The translations under genes and the position numbers were made by a program. This document shows positions 1-8,617 of a DNA stretch of 23,396 nucleotides, in pieces. Source of the stretch: Bremia lactucae (lineage: Eukaryota; Oomycota; Peronosporomycetes; Peronosporales; Peronosporaceae); the NCBI RefSeq assembly GCF_004359215.1, contig NC_090610.1:6912255-6935650 (forward strand), given 5' to 3'. The notes under the pieces were generated by a model. It was not told the DNA's origin and did no database searches. It saw only the letters and a list, made by a program, of their open reading frames with translations. Numbering within the stretch: position 1 is the first letter of the stretch; the number at the start of each line of letters is the position of its first letter.

Positions 1-695
1 CATATGCTGCTGCACCACTGGCAAGTCTGCCCGTACCCACAGGGTGTTAAGAGTCCATTAGTACGGGATTTTGCTTCTGACCTACCGAAAGATTCGCCTG
101 TAACACCGGCATAGTGGTCTTTGTTGACCGATTGAGCGAAATGCCTCACTTGGCGGCTGTGCCGGATACCATTAATGGTGAAGGTACAGCAACGCTACTC
201 ATCGATCGCGTGTTTCGACAACATGGTTTGCCAGTGGCAATGCCACTGATCGGGACCCCCGTTTCACGGGGTTAATTCTGGAAATCGAAAATTTTCCGAG
301 TGCCTGGCACCAGATTGGACATGTCCTCCGCGGACCATCCGCAGACCGGTGGTCAAACGGAACGTGTCGATCGTGTCATTGAAGACGTTTTACGCAGTGT
401 GTGTGTGCTCAGACACCAAAGCAATGCTCCCAGTGGTGGAATTTGCGTTAGATAACGCTGTGTATGCCTCTAAAGGCTACACTCTGTTTTATGTCCACGG
501 ACTCACCCATCCACGCGTTCCGTTAACATTAGTTGAAGTACTGAGTCCTCTTGACACACACGATGCTGTCCTGGGTGGTCATCTCGGTTGAAAAAAGACC
601 TACGACAGTATAAGTTAGATTTATTGGTGCAGACTTTACAATGGGTCAGCACATACGTTCGCACATGCGAAACTTCCGACGGGTGAAACCCCCGG
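1..695 (+). pseudogene. Array unit 1: integrase core fragment, type alpha
   Basis: This unit encodes a degenerate integrase core. The first catalytic Asp region reads as Gly-Phe-Cys-Phe followed by TGA, so Asp 1 is lost. A one-base loss in the CAATTGCC motif (now CAATGCC, near 238-244) shifts the frame before the second Asp. The GGGGTTAATTCTGG form near 277 and the GGTCAAACGG form near 350 are shared with unit 3 and define the alpha type. Its junction to the zinc-binding region of the next unit follows 527. Confidence 0.8.
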
Positions 696-1385
696 CATAT
701 GCTGCTGCACCACTGGCAAGTCTGCCCGAAGCCACAGGGTGTTAAGAGTCCATTAGTACGGGATTTTGCTTCTGACCTACCGAAAGATTCGCCGGTAACA
801 CCGGCATAGTGGTCTTTGTTGACCGATTGAGCGAAATGGCTCACTTGGCGGATTTGCCGGATACCATTGATGGTGAAGGTACAGCAACGCTACTCATCGA
901 TCGCGTGTTTCGACAACACGGTTTGCCAGTGGCAATGCCACTGATCGGGACCCCCGTTTCACGGGTAAATTCTGGAAATCGATTTTCCGAGTGCTTGGCA
1001 CGAGATTGGACATGTCCTCCGCGGACCATCCGCAGACCGATGGTCAAACTGAACGTGTCAATCACTTCATTGAAGACGTTTTACGCAGTGTGTGTGCTGG
1101 GATACCAAAGCGGTGCTCCCATTGGTGGAATTAGCGTTAGATAACGCTGTTTATGCCTCTAAAGGCTACACTCTGTTTTATGTCCACGGTTTTACCCATC
1201 CACGCGTTCCGTTAACATTAGTTGAAGTACTGAATTCTCTATGAGGCACACGATACTGTCCTTGGTGGTCATCTCGGTAGATAAAAGACCTACGACTCTA
1301 TAAGTTAGATTTATTGGTGCAGACTTTACAATGGGTCAGCCCATACTTTCGCACATGCGAAACTTCCAACGGGTGAAACCCCCGA
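696..1385 (+). pseudogene. Array unit 2: integrase core fragment, type beta
   Basis: This is an integrase core fragment with GCGGATTTGCCGG near 847 and the GACCGATGGTCAAACTG form near 1035, both shared with unit 4 (beta type). It has the same one-base deletion (CAATGCC) as unit 1, so that lesion was copied or converted between neighbours. Asp 1 is lost in the same way as in unit 1. The tail of the unit (GAATTCTCTATGAGGC near 1232) resembles unit 3 rather than unit 4, so the units are mosaics. Confidence 0.8.
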
Positions 1386-2059
1386 CATATGCTGCTGCAT
1401 TACAGGGTGTTAAGAGTCCATTAGTACGGGATTTTGCTTCTGACCTACCGAAAGATTCGGCCGGTAACACCGGCATAGTGGTCTTTGTTGACCGATTAAG
1501 CGAAATGCCTCACTTGGCGGCTGTGCCGGATACCATTAATGGTGAAGGTACAGCAACGCTACTCATCGATCGCGTGTTTCGACAACACAATTTGTCAGTG
1601 GCAATTGCCACTGATCGAGACTTCCGTTTCACGGGGTTAATTCTGGAAATCGATAATTTTCCGAGTGCTTGGCACCAGATTGGACATGTCCTCCGCAGAC
1701 CATCCGCAGACCGGTGGTCAAACGGAACGTGTCGATCGTGTCATTGAAGACGTTTTACGCAGTGTGTGTGCTCAGACACCAAAGCAATGCTCCCAGTGGT
1801 GGAATTTGCGTTAGATAACGCTGTGTATGCCTCTAAAGGCTACACTCTGTTTTATGTCCACGGTCTCACCCACCTACGCGTTCCGTTAACATTAGTTGAA
1901 GTTTTGAATCCTCTATGAGGCACACGATACTGTCCTTGGTGGTCATCTCGGTAGGTAAAAGACCTACGACTCTATAAGTTAGATTTATTGGTGCAGACTT
2001 TACAATGGGTCAGCACATACTTTCGCACATGCGAAACTTCCAACGGGTGAAACCCCCGA
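1386..2059 (+). pseudogene. Array unit 3: integrase core fragment, type alpha
   Basis: An open stretch from 1331 to 1747 reads through the end of unit 2 and the first half of this copy. The copy shares the GGGGTTAATTCTGG insertion form with unit 1. At its start the CACCACTGGCAAGTCTGCCC block is replaced by CATTACAGGG, a deletion of roughly 24 bp also present in unit 4. The second catalytic motif reads Thr-Asp-Arg-Asp-Phe, with Asp 2 present but the following Pro changed. Asp 1 is lost. Confidence 0.8.
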
Positions 2060-2731
2060 CATATGCTGCTGCATTACAGGGTGTTAAGAGTCCATTAGTA
2101 CGGGATTTTGCTTCTGACCTACCGAAAGATTCGCCGGTAACACCGGCATAGTGGTCTTTGTTGACCGATTGAGCGAAATGGCTCACTTGGCGGATTTGCC
2201 GGATACCATTGATGGTGAAGGTACAGCAACGCTACTCATCGATCGCGTGTTTCGACAACACGGTTTGCCAGTGGCAATTGCCACTGATCGGGACCCCCGT
2301 TTCACGGGTAAATTCTGGAAATCGATTTTCCGAGTGCTTGGCACCAGATTGGACATGTCCTCCGCGGACCATCCGCAGACCGATGGTCAAACTGAACGTG
2401 TCAATCGCGTCATTGAAGACGTTTTACGCAGTGTGTGTGCTCAGATACCAAAGCAATGCTCCCAGTGGTGGAATTTGCGTTAGATAACGCTGTGTATGCC
2501 TCTAAAGGCTACACTTTGTTTTATGTCCACGGACTCACCCATCCACGCGTTCCGTTAACATTAGTTGAAGTACTGAGTCCTCTTGAGACACACGATGCTG
2601 TCCTTGGTGGTCATCTCGGTAGATAAAAGACCTACGACTCTATAAGTTAGATTTATTGGTGTCCCAGACCTTACAAATGGGTCAGCACATACGTTCGCAC
2701 ATGCGAAATTTCCAACGGGTGAAACCCCCGA
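2060..2731 (+). pseudogene. Array unit 4: integrase core fragment, type beta
   Basis: The core reads openly from 2151 to 2483. It keeps the second catalytic Asp (ATDRDPRFTG) and the catalytic Glu in HPQTDGQTERVNR. Asp 1 is lost to the same Gly-Phe-Cys-Phe-stop change as in units 1-3. It shares the start deletion with unit 3 and the beta variants with unit 2. Its 3' end (GGTGTCCCAGAC near 2661) matches unit 5 instead of units 1-3, which marks an exchange point inside the unit. Confidence 0.82.
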
Positions 2732-3425
2732 CATATGCTGCTGCACCACTGGCAAGTCTGCCCGTACTTATTGGGTGTTAAGAGTCCATTACTATAGATT
2801 TTGTTTTCAGCCTACCGAAAGATTCGGCCGGTAACACTTGCATAGTGGTCTTTGTTGACCGATTGAGCGAAACGGCTCACTTGGCGGCTGTGCTGGATAC
2901 CATTGATGGTGAAGGTACAGCAACGCTATTCATTGATCGCGTGTTTCGACAACACGGTTTGCCAGTGGCAATTGCCACTGATCGGGACCCCCGTTTCACG
3001 GGTAAATTCTGGAAATCGAATTTCCGAGTGCTTGGCACCAGATTGGACATGTCCTCCGCGGACCATCCGCAGACCGGTGGTCAAACTGAACGTGTCGATC
3101 GTGTCATTGAAGACGTTTTACTCAGTGTGTGTGCTCAGACACCAAAGCAATGCTCCCAGTTGTGGAATTTGCGTTAGATAACGCTGTGTATGCCTCTAAA
3201 GGCTACACTCTGTTTTATGTCCACGGTCTCACCCACCCACGCGTTCCGTTAACATTAGTTGAAGTACTGAGTCCTCTTGAGACACACGATGCTGTCCTTG
3301 GTGGTCATCTCGGTAGAGAAAAGACCAACGACTCTATAAGTTAGATTTATTGGTGTCCCAGACTTTACAAATGGGTTAGCACATACGTTCGCACATGCGA
3401 AACTTCCAACGGGTGAAACCCCCGA
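2732..3425 (+). pseudogene. Array unit 5: integrase core with all three acidic positions, type gamma
   Basis: Unlike units 1-4, this copy keeps ATAGATTTTGTT (Ile-Asp-Phe-Val) near 2793, the region of catalytic Asp 1. The core continues open from 2845 to 3177 with ATDRDPRFTG (Asp 2) and HPQTGGQTERVDR (Glu). The catalytic triad can therefore be followed by eye, but stops separate the zinc-binding region from the core, and the post-core part is in another frame (3129-3344). It is closest to unit 6. Confidence 0.82.
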
Positions 3426-3947
3426 CATATGCTGCTGCACCACTGGCAAGTCTGCCCGTACTTACTGGGTGTTAAGAGTCCATTACTATAGATTTTGTTT
3501 TCAGCCTACCGAAAGATTCGGCCGGTAACACCGGCATAGTGGTCTTTGTTGACCGATTGAGCGAAATGGCTCACTTGGCGGCTGTGCTGGATACCATTGA
3601 TGGTGAAGGTACAGCAACGCTATTCATTGATCGCGTGTTTCGACAACACGGTGTGCCAGTGGCAATTGCCACTGATCGGGACCCCCGTTTCACGGGTAAA
3701 TTCTGGAAATCGATTTTCCGAGTGCTTGGCACCAGATTGGACATGTCCTCCGCGGACCATCCGCAGACCGGTGGTCAAACTGAACGTGTCGATCGTGTCA
3801 TTGAAGACGTTTTACGCAGTTTGTGTGCTCAGACACCAAGCCGATGCTCGCAGAGGTGGAATTTGCGTTTAATAACGCTGTCCATGCCTATACAGGCTAC
3901 AATCTGTTCTGTGCCAACGGTCTGACCCACTCATGCGTTCCGTTAAC
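3426..3947 (+). pseudogene. Array unit 6: last integrase core, joined to native downstream pol
   Basis: This copy keeps the Asp 1 region near 3487, Asp 2 (ATDRDPRFTG) and Glu (QTGGQTERVDR) in the open stretch 3539-3925. It differs from the other units after about 3836 (AAGCCGATGCTCGCAGAGG), where it looks like elements B and C. It then runs through GTTAAC at 3942-3947 into the native ATACCACTACGTGGCTCAGAG context. It is therefore the original 3' boundary from which the array was expanded. Confidence 0.82.
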
Positions 3948-4372
3948 GATACCACTACGTGGCTCAGAGCTTGGGGGATAAGCTGATAGGCTTGCTGATA
4001 TTAGCGCTGTTAGCGTTGGGAAACAAGTAAGCGAGTTTCACGCGACGCGATTAAGTGTCTGAAGACATTGACGTCACACGATGGCTTATAGCCAAGAGAA
4101 ACAAAAATGACCAAGCACATTCCAAAGGAAGAAGCTGTATTAATTCTTATGCGGCCGGAGACCGAGTTATATTAAACACTAAAAATTTACCTACAAACTT
4201 GGTTTCCGCGGTCTACAAGACCAAATTGCGCCCGCACTTTATTGCACCATTTACGGTCGTGACCAAGAAGGGCCTAGCTTACACGCTCAACCTCCTTATC
4301 AAGCTGCGTACAAACCCACTGTTCTACGTCGGCTTGCTTAAGCCATATCGGAACCCTTTCATGTGGACTTAG
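3948..4372 (+). pseudogene. Element A integrase post-core and C-terminal domain
   Basis: The segment 4055-4372 encodes an integrase C-terminal domain. It contains the family pattern GDRVILNTKNLPTN, then a basic TKLRPHF region, then the domain-closing motif NPLFYVGLLKPYR. This domain binds DNA non-specifically and helps assemble the intasome; that is family knowledge. Elements B and C carry the same sequence with few changes. The stretch before 4055 aligns to the B post-core region but is out of frame. A one-base indel near 4360 shifts the frame before the chromodomain linker. Confidence 0.8.
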
Positions 4373-5653
4373 AGGCGCTTGCGCCGAAAAAGACGGCCGT
4401 GCCGCGGACTGCTGCATCCGCACCAAGACGTCCAGCTGAGCCTCTAAACGAAGTTGCTGACGTTCCAGCATATAATACGGTTTTGTCCGCCTCAAAACAG
4501 CCCTCAACCCGAGCAAGGCCGTCGCGAAGAACTTGCAACTCGTGCTATAACGCGTCAAATGCTTCCGTCGAGATTTCGGCCCCTCCCGCGCTGCTTGATG
4601 CGCGAGGGAACCTTTAGTTACACGTGGAGAATCGTTTAAAGCGACGCCGTCGTAATGGCCAATACCAGTATCAGGTGAAGTTGCTGAGGTACCCTTCTTC
4701 TAAAACCTTTCGGGAGTTTGAGGTACCTCTTCGGAAAGATTGCCCGTACGCCATTGACGTGTTTGAACGCCAAGCCCAGGGTCAACTCGCGCCAATGACG
4801 CTACCCACCACTAAAAGTGGGATTAGGTGGATCTATAGCCTCAGTGCGGCTTCGATCCATGGTTGCAGGGTCAATCGAAGCATTTAAGTATCAGCTAGGC
4901 CTTTCTTCGCTTTGTGGCATAAACGCCGAACGTAACTGGCCTTCGGCCTTAAGCCTGGCAAAATCGAAGCGAAGCTTCCGATACAAACGAACATCAGCCA
5001 CATTCACAGACTCTCTAATATTCCAAATATTGCGGAGGTGGCGGACCCGATGGACCCAGTTCTCAAATGACTTCGTATTCACTTCTTGCTTCGTTTGGAA
5101 ACAAAACGATCGGAATTTTCCTCATTGAGGTCGCCGAAGACCTACGGGCTTGAATACGTAAACGCGTCAGATACCGACTTCGCGTCATTACTTTTGGCGT
5201 AAGGTATTGCTCATGAAAAGTGTCGCGGGCAGCGATCTCCTCCGGCGTCCTCGCCGGGTCACCAGAGATCCAAATGGCCAAGCTTGGACCCGCGATCTCT
5301 TTGAGACGCTCTTCCGCACTAAGTGGGGTAAATCTGTATTCACTATGAGCTTTAGCTTTCGCTATCTCGGCAGCTCGACGACGAGCTCGTTCGTCTATGA
5401 GGATTGCCCGCTCTTGCTGTTTATCGAGAGGATTCGTAATAATGTTGGACTCAGGGTCCTGTGTCCTGCTCAATGCAGTTAAGACATCACCGGCACCACG
5501 TTCTTGAAACGAATTCGGGGCCCACCGTCGTTCATCCGGAGGAGAAGGCGTGTAAGAGCGACGCGCTTTTTCCTCATCTTCGGATAGGAGTGTCCACCAT
5601 TCCCTCATCGTCGAGAACGGCGCTAAGAGTCTGCGCTCACGCTTAATTGTCAT
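4274..5653 (-). pseudogene. Element A antisense ORF: acidic/basic protein with C-terminal coiled coil
   Basis: The frame runs on the minus strand, opposite to element A's pol. Its first half is open for about 197 codons from an ATG at 5653-5651 down to 5063. It then shifts to another frame (5082-4891) and ends in a coiled-coil frame (4558-4274). The same order of segments forms one frame in elements B and C. Against B, in roughly 5330-5470, I counted by eye about ten synonymous and eight amino-acid-changing differences, with third positions favoured, which suggests past selection in this frame. Relative to B, a small indel near 5605 changes which upstream ATG is in frame. Function is unknown and I recognise no domain. 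Confidence 0.6.
4363..4887 (+). pseudogene. Element A linker and chromodomain (3' end of pol)
   Basis: A Pro/Ala-rich linker (4363-4600) leads to a chromodomain. The pattern LHVENRLKRRRRNGQYQYQV is followed by KLLRYPSSKTF and a DCPYAIDVFERQ helix region. Chromodomains at the pol C-terminus of chromoviruses steer integration toward marked chromatin. The first aromatic-cage Trp expected in VKWLGYP (present in B) is Leu here, and SENSWE has become SKTFRE, so two cage aromatics are gone. A TAG at 4615-4617 replaces the Gln codon seen in B. The frame ends at TAA 4885-4887. Confidence 0.78.
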
Positions 5654-5745
5654 GTGACAAAGGAATTCAAAACACAACCAAACGGTTAGCTGTTTATCCT
5701 CAAAGAGGAAATGAAGCGAATGTTGTCACTCGGTGTCAACAGTCT

Positions 5746-5757
5746 GATGAGGGGGGG
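5746..5757 (+). other. Polypurine tract of element A
   Basis: GATGAGGGGGGG directly abuts the TGTAATGGGG start of the 3' LTR. This purine run is the expected primer site for plus-strand DNA synthesis during reverse transcription. Confidence 0.85.
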
Positions 5758-6235
5758 TGTAATGGGGCACACACTGGTTGGAGAACCGTTGTTGTGGAAC
5801 ATTTACTTTATGCGTAAAATACCTATTATCCTATTTAAAATAGTAAATTACAAAACCCATAATTATGGGTAAAAATGTGGCTGCCGCCAGATATAAATCT
5901 GGCGGCCTAAAATCTATTTTAAATAAGCTAGGGTAAGGTTTTAGATTAAATAATGAAATAAAGTGCAGTTCCCCTTTTGATATTAAAGCGTCTAGTGCCT
6001 TCCTAAGGCTTGCGCATTGATCTGTGAAAGACAAAAGTGTTCTATGGCACATACCTTTGGGCACTAGTTGCCACTTGGTTCTACGAACCCCTGAATTCCT
6101 TGAACTAGGATTCATTAAGCTTTGATAGCTTATGCGACTCCCTGGTTTTTTAAACCCTTTAGTTCTATAGAACTAAGCGACTCTTTGAGTCTATAAGTCT
6201 TCCTCTGACTTAAGGAGCGAGGTAGCCCCGTTACA
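5758..6235 (+). repeat. 3' LTR of element A (478 bp)
   Basis: The LTR starts TGTAATGGGG and ends CCCCGTTACA, a 10-bp imperfect terminal inverted repeat that includes the usual TG...CA. It lies directly after a polypurine tract and aligns in reverse orientation to the LTRs at 6502-6986 and 13609-14093. It holds a 10-bp hairpin with an AT-rich loop (5883-5906). The minus-strand frame at 6115-5831 inside it is unlikely to be a gene. Confidence 0.9.
5883..5906 (+). promoter_or_regulatory. LTR hairpin enclosing an ATATAAAT TATA-like box
   Basis: GCCGCCAGAT and ATCTGGCGGC form a perfect 10-bp stem around the loop ATAA. The centre reads ATATAAAT, which resembles a TATA box. The same hairpin survives as an 8-bp stem in the LTR at 6836-6855 and in weaker form near 13942-13960. 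It could be a promoter element, an RNA structure near the transcript end, or both; the sequence alone does not decide. Confidence 0.4.
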
Positions 6236-6501
6236 CCAATCATGTCCTGTAACGTTTGGCGGGGTGAATTCAACCTTAAATCAACCAATCACCAGATTTA
6301 ATGTCTCATTGCGGCAATTTTAGCAAATTTGGTAATATCGGATTGTTAAGTCAAAATTATAAAAGTTTTGTACTTCGTTATAGGAAATATAATGTTGCCG
6401 AAATGAATGGTAGTGTAACGGGGTGTGCATAAATATTACTTCGTTATAGGAAATAATATTTATGCACACCCCGTTACACTACTATTCATTTCGGCAACAT
6501 C
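6236..6501. repeat. Spacer between convergent LTRs: LTR-like debris with TGTAACG...CGTTACA ends
   Basis: This 266-bp stretch has no gene. The part 6248-6478 begins TGTAACG and ends CGTTACA, like a small or deleted LTR of a related family. Its right end contains a 65-bp piece (6414-6478) that itself has inverted TGTAACGGGGTGTGC ends. I found no matching short target duplication at either edge, so its origin by a clean insertion is not supported. Confidence 0.5.
6392..6500. repeat. Long hairpin: 47-bp inverted repeat with a 15-nt loop
   Basis: The arm 6392-6438 is the reverse complement of 6454-6500 with one mismatch. The 15-nt loop (6439-6453) starts CTTCGTTATAGG. That loop sequence also occurs as a direct repeat at 6372-6387, just before the left arm. 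A direct repeat plus an inverted copy together point to a foldback or template-switch event during DNA synthesis. Confidence 0.88.
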
Positions 6502-6986
6502 TGTAGCGGAGCTTCCTCGCTCCTAAAGTCAGAGGAAGACTTTCAGACTCAGAGAGTCACTTAGTTCTATTGAACTAATGGGTTTAACGACTCAGGGAAT
6601 CGTACAAGCTGTTAAAGCTTAAGGAATCCTAGTTCAAGGGATTCAGGGGGTCGTAGAACCAGGTGGCAACTAGTGCCCAAGAGGATATACCTTAGAAAGG
6701 CTTCTATCTCTTACAGATCAATGCGCAAGCCTTAGGTAGGCACTTAACCCTTTACGATCAAAAGGGGACGTGCACTTTAATTAATTATTTAAATCTAAAA
6801 AACCTTACCCTAGCTAATTAAAAATAGATTTTAGCCGCCAGATTTATATCTGGCGACGACCACATTTGAATCCCATAATAAATGGGATTTAAGTAGCTAC
6901 TATTTTAAATTAGATAAAAGAGTATTTTACCCATAAAGTAAATGTACCACAACAACGGTTTTCCAACCGATGTGTGCCGCATTAGA
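6502..6986 (-). repeat. 3' LTR of element B (485 bp)
   Basis: On the plus strand it starts TGTAGCGGAGC and ends GTGTGCCGCATTAGA, next to the complement of a polypurine tract. Both termini have decayed from the TGTAAYGGGG/CCCCGTTACA form seen in element A. From 6922 to the inner edge it is identical to the middle LTR; further out it is clearly diverged. Confidence 0.88.
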
Positions 6987-7000
6987 CCCTCCCCCATCAG
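6987..7000 (-). other. Polypurine tract of element B
   Basis: On the element's sense strand this reads CTGATGGGGGAGGG, immediately inside the 3' LTR. It corresponds to the tract at 5746-5757 in element A. Confidence 0.8.
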
Positions 7001-7149
7001 ACTGTTTACACCGAGTGACAACATTCGCTTCATTTCTTCTTTGAGGTTGAAACCTAACAGCTAACCGTTTGGTTGTGTTTTGCATTCCTTTGTCACATGA
7101 CAATTAAGCGTGAGCACAGACTCTTAGCGCCATTCTCGACGATGAGGGA

Positions 7150-8430
7150 ATGGTGGACTTTGAAAGTCACTCTCAATCAGAGGAGGAGGAAGAAGAACGG
7201 GGTTCGCTCACGCCTTCTCCACCAGATGAACGTCGGCGGGCCCCGAATCCGTTCCCAGAACGTGGTGCCGCTGATGTATTAACTGCATTGAGCAGGACAC
7301 AGGACCCTGAGTCCAACATCATTACGAATCCGCTTGATGAAGAGCAAGAGCAGATAATCCTTATAGAGAAAAGAGCTCGTCGTCGAGCTGCCGAGATAGC
7401 GAAAGCTAAAGCTCATAGTGAATATAGATTCACGCCGTTTAGTGCGAACGAGCGTCTCAAAGAGATAGCGGGTCATAGCTTGGCCAACTAGATTTCTGGT
7501 GACCCGGCGAGGACGCCGGAGGAGATCGCTGCCCGCGACGCTCTTAATGAGCAATACCTTATGCCAAAGGTAATGACGCGAAGCCAGTATCTGACGCGTT
7601 TACGTGATCAAGCCCGTGGGGCTTCGGTGACCTCAATGAGGGAAATAATGATCGTTTTATTTCCAAACGAAACAAGGAGTGAAAACGAAGTCTCATTTGA
7701 GAACTGGGTTCACCGGCCCCGCAAACTTCGTAATATCTGGAATATCAGAGAGTCTGCGGACAGAGGTGATGTTCGTTTGGAACGGAAGCTTTGCTTCGAC
7801 TTTGCTAAGCTATAGGCCAAAGGCCAGTTACGTTCGGCATTTATGCCACAAAACGAAGAAAGGCCAAGCAGATATTCCAGTGCTTCAGTTGACTGTACAA
7901 CCAAGGATCGAAGCCGCACTGAGGCTTTAGATCCACCTAATCCCACGTTTAGTGGTGGGAAGTGTCGTTTGACGCGAGTTGACCCTGAGCTTGGCGCTCA
8001 AAAACGTCAACGGCGTACGGGCAATCTTGCCGAAGATGTACCTCGAACTCCCAAGAGTTTTCGGAAGAGGGGTACCCTAGCCACTTCACCAGATACTGAT
8101 ATTGACCCTCACGACGACGTCGCTTTGAAAGTTTCTCCACATGAAATTGAAGGTTCCCATGCGCATCAAGCAGCGCGGGAGAGGGCCGAAATCTCGGCTG
8201 AAGCATTTGATGCTCTACGGCACGAGGTGCAACTTCCTCGTGAGGTCCTTGCTCGGGTTGAAAGCTCTTTTGAGGCGGTTCGGGACCGTCTTTATACGCT
8301 GGAGCGTCAGCAGTCTATTTTTGAGAGCCAGCTGGATACCCTGGTGAGGATGCAACAATCTGCGGCACGACCGCCTGTCTCGGCGCAAGCGCCTTCAAGT
8401 CCACGTGGGAAGGGTCCCGACATGGCTTAA
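7150..8430 (+). pseudogene. Element B antisense ORF, ~426 codons with two stops, C-terminal coiled coil
   Basis: One plus-strand frame runs from ATG 7150-7152 to TAA 8428-8430, broken only by TAG at 7489-7491 and 7813-7815. It lies antisense to pol and starts about 160 bp inside the LTR. Visible parts are an acidic N-terminus (SEEEEEERG), an Arg/Lys/Ala-rich helix around residues 70-95 (RARRRAAEIAKAKA), a basic QKRQRR patch near residue 285, and a heptad-rich coiled coil at about residues 351-402. There is no membrane segment. The chromodomain lies wholly within it on the other strand. An upstream ATG (7097) is in a different frame. Element A has a Trp codon where the first stop is, so the gene was probably once intact. 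Function is unknown; antisense ORFs near the 3' LTR are known in some plant Gypsy elements. Confidence 0.62.
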
Positions 8431-8617
8431 GCAAGCCAACATAAAACACTGGGTGTGTACGCAGCTTGCTGGAAAGGTTTAGCGTATAAACTAGGCCCTT
8501 CTTGGCCACAACCGTAAATGTTCCAATAAAGCGCGAGCGCAATTTGGTCTTGAAGACCGCGGAAACCAAATTGGTAGGTAGGTTTTTAGTGTTCAGTAAA
8601 ACTCGGTCTCCGACCAT
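7949..8617 (-). pseudogene. Element B integrase C-terminal domain, linker and chromodomain
   Basis: The frame opens with MVGDRVLLNTKNLPTN and runs to HPVFYVGLLKPCR, which is the integrase C-terminal domain. A Pro/Ala-rich linker follows, interrupted by one TAG at 8317-8315. The chromodomain then reads FHVEKLSKRRRREGQYQY, LVKWLGYPSSENSWEFEV and DCPYAVDVFERQ. The three aromatic-cage positions (Phe/Tyr at the start, Trp in VKW, Trp in NSWE) are present, so this is a well-formed chromodomain likely to bind a methylated histone tail by family analogy. The upstream integrase core is in another frame because of an indel near 8610. Confidence 0.85.

Larger units (their letters stand above)
1..3947 (+). 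repeat. Tandem array of ~690-bp integrase modules (about six copies)
   Basis: Six head-to-tail copies begin at 1, 696, 1386, 2060, 2732 and 3426 (periods 695, 690, 674, 672, 694). Each covers the integrase zinc-binding region, the catalytic core and a short post-core part. The same novel junction, GTTAAC followed by ATTAGTTGAAGTAC, recurs near 527, 1216, 1890, 2559 and 3253. In the last copy GTTAAC (3942-3947) instead continues into ordinary pol sequence. One ancestral tandem duplication followed by unequal exchange explains this. Copies 1 and 3 share one set of variants, 2 and 4 another, 5 and 6 a third. Confidence 0.92.
1..6235 (+). mobile_element. Element A: 3' part of a family-1 Ty3/Gypsy chromodomain retrotransposon
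   Basis: This plus-strand element enters the window already inside pol. It shows an integrase module expanded into a tandem array, then integrase C-terminus, linker, chromodomain, an untranslated 3' region carrying an antisense gene, a polypurine tract and the 3' LTR. Gag, protease and RT would lie upstream of the window. Protein-level matches to elements B and C place it in the same family, with clearly diverged nucleotide sequence. All pol frames are broken, so it cannot move by itself. The order integrase-chromodomain-LTR is that of chromoviruses; the assignment is from domain order and motifs. Confidence 0.88.

Noticed and set aside
1..3947. CRISPR-like or immune repeat array
   Set aside because: The repeats are ~690 bp, adjoin without spacers and encode integrase; this is a tandem duplication inside a retrotransposon.
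5831..6115. 94-codon minus-strand frame inside the LTR of A
   Set aside because: It lies wholly in LTR sequence, and I see no matching open frame in the other LTRs; likely chance.
7279..7554. Minus-strand 91-codon frame (and its copies at 14386-14661 and 5207-5482)
   Set aside because: It is a mirror of the constrained antisense gene and has no pol-like motif; its persistence is explained by codon choice on the other strand and by B/C homogenisation.
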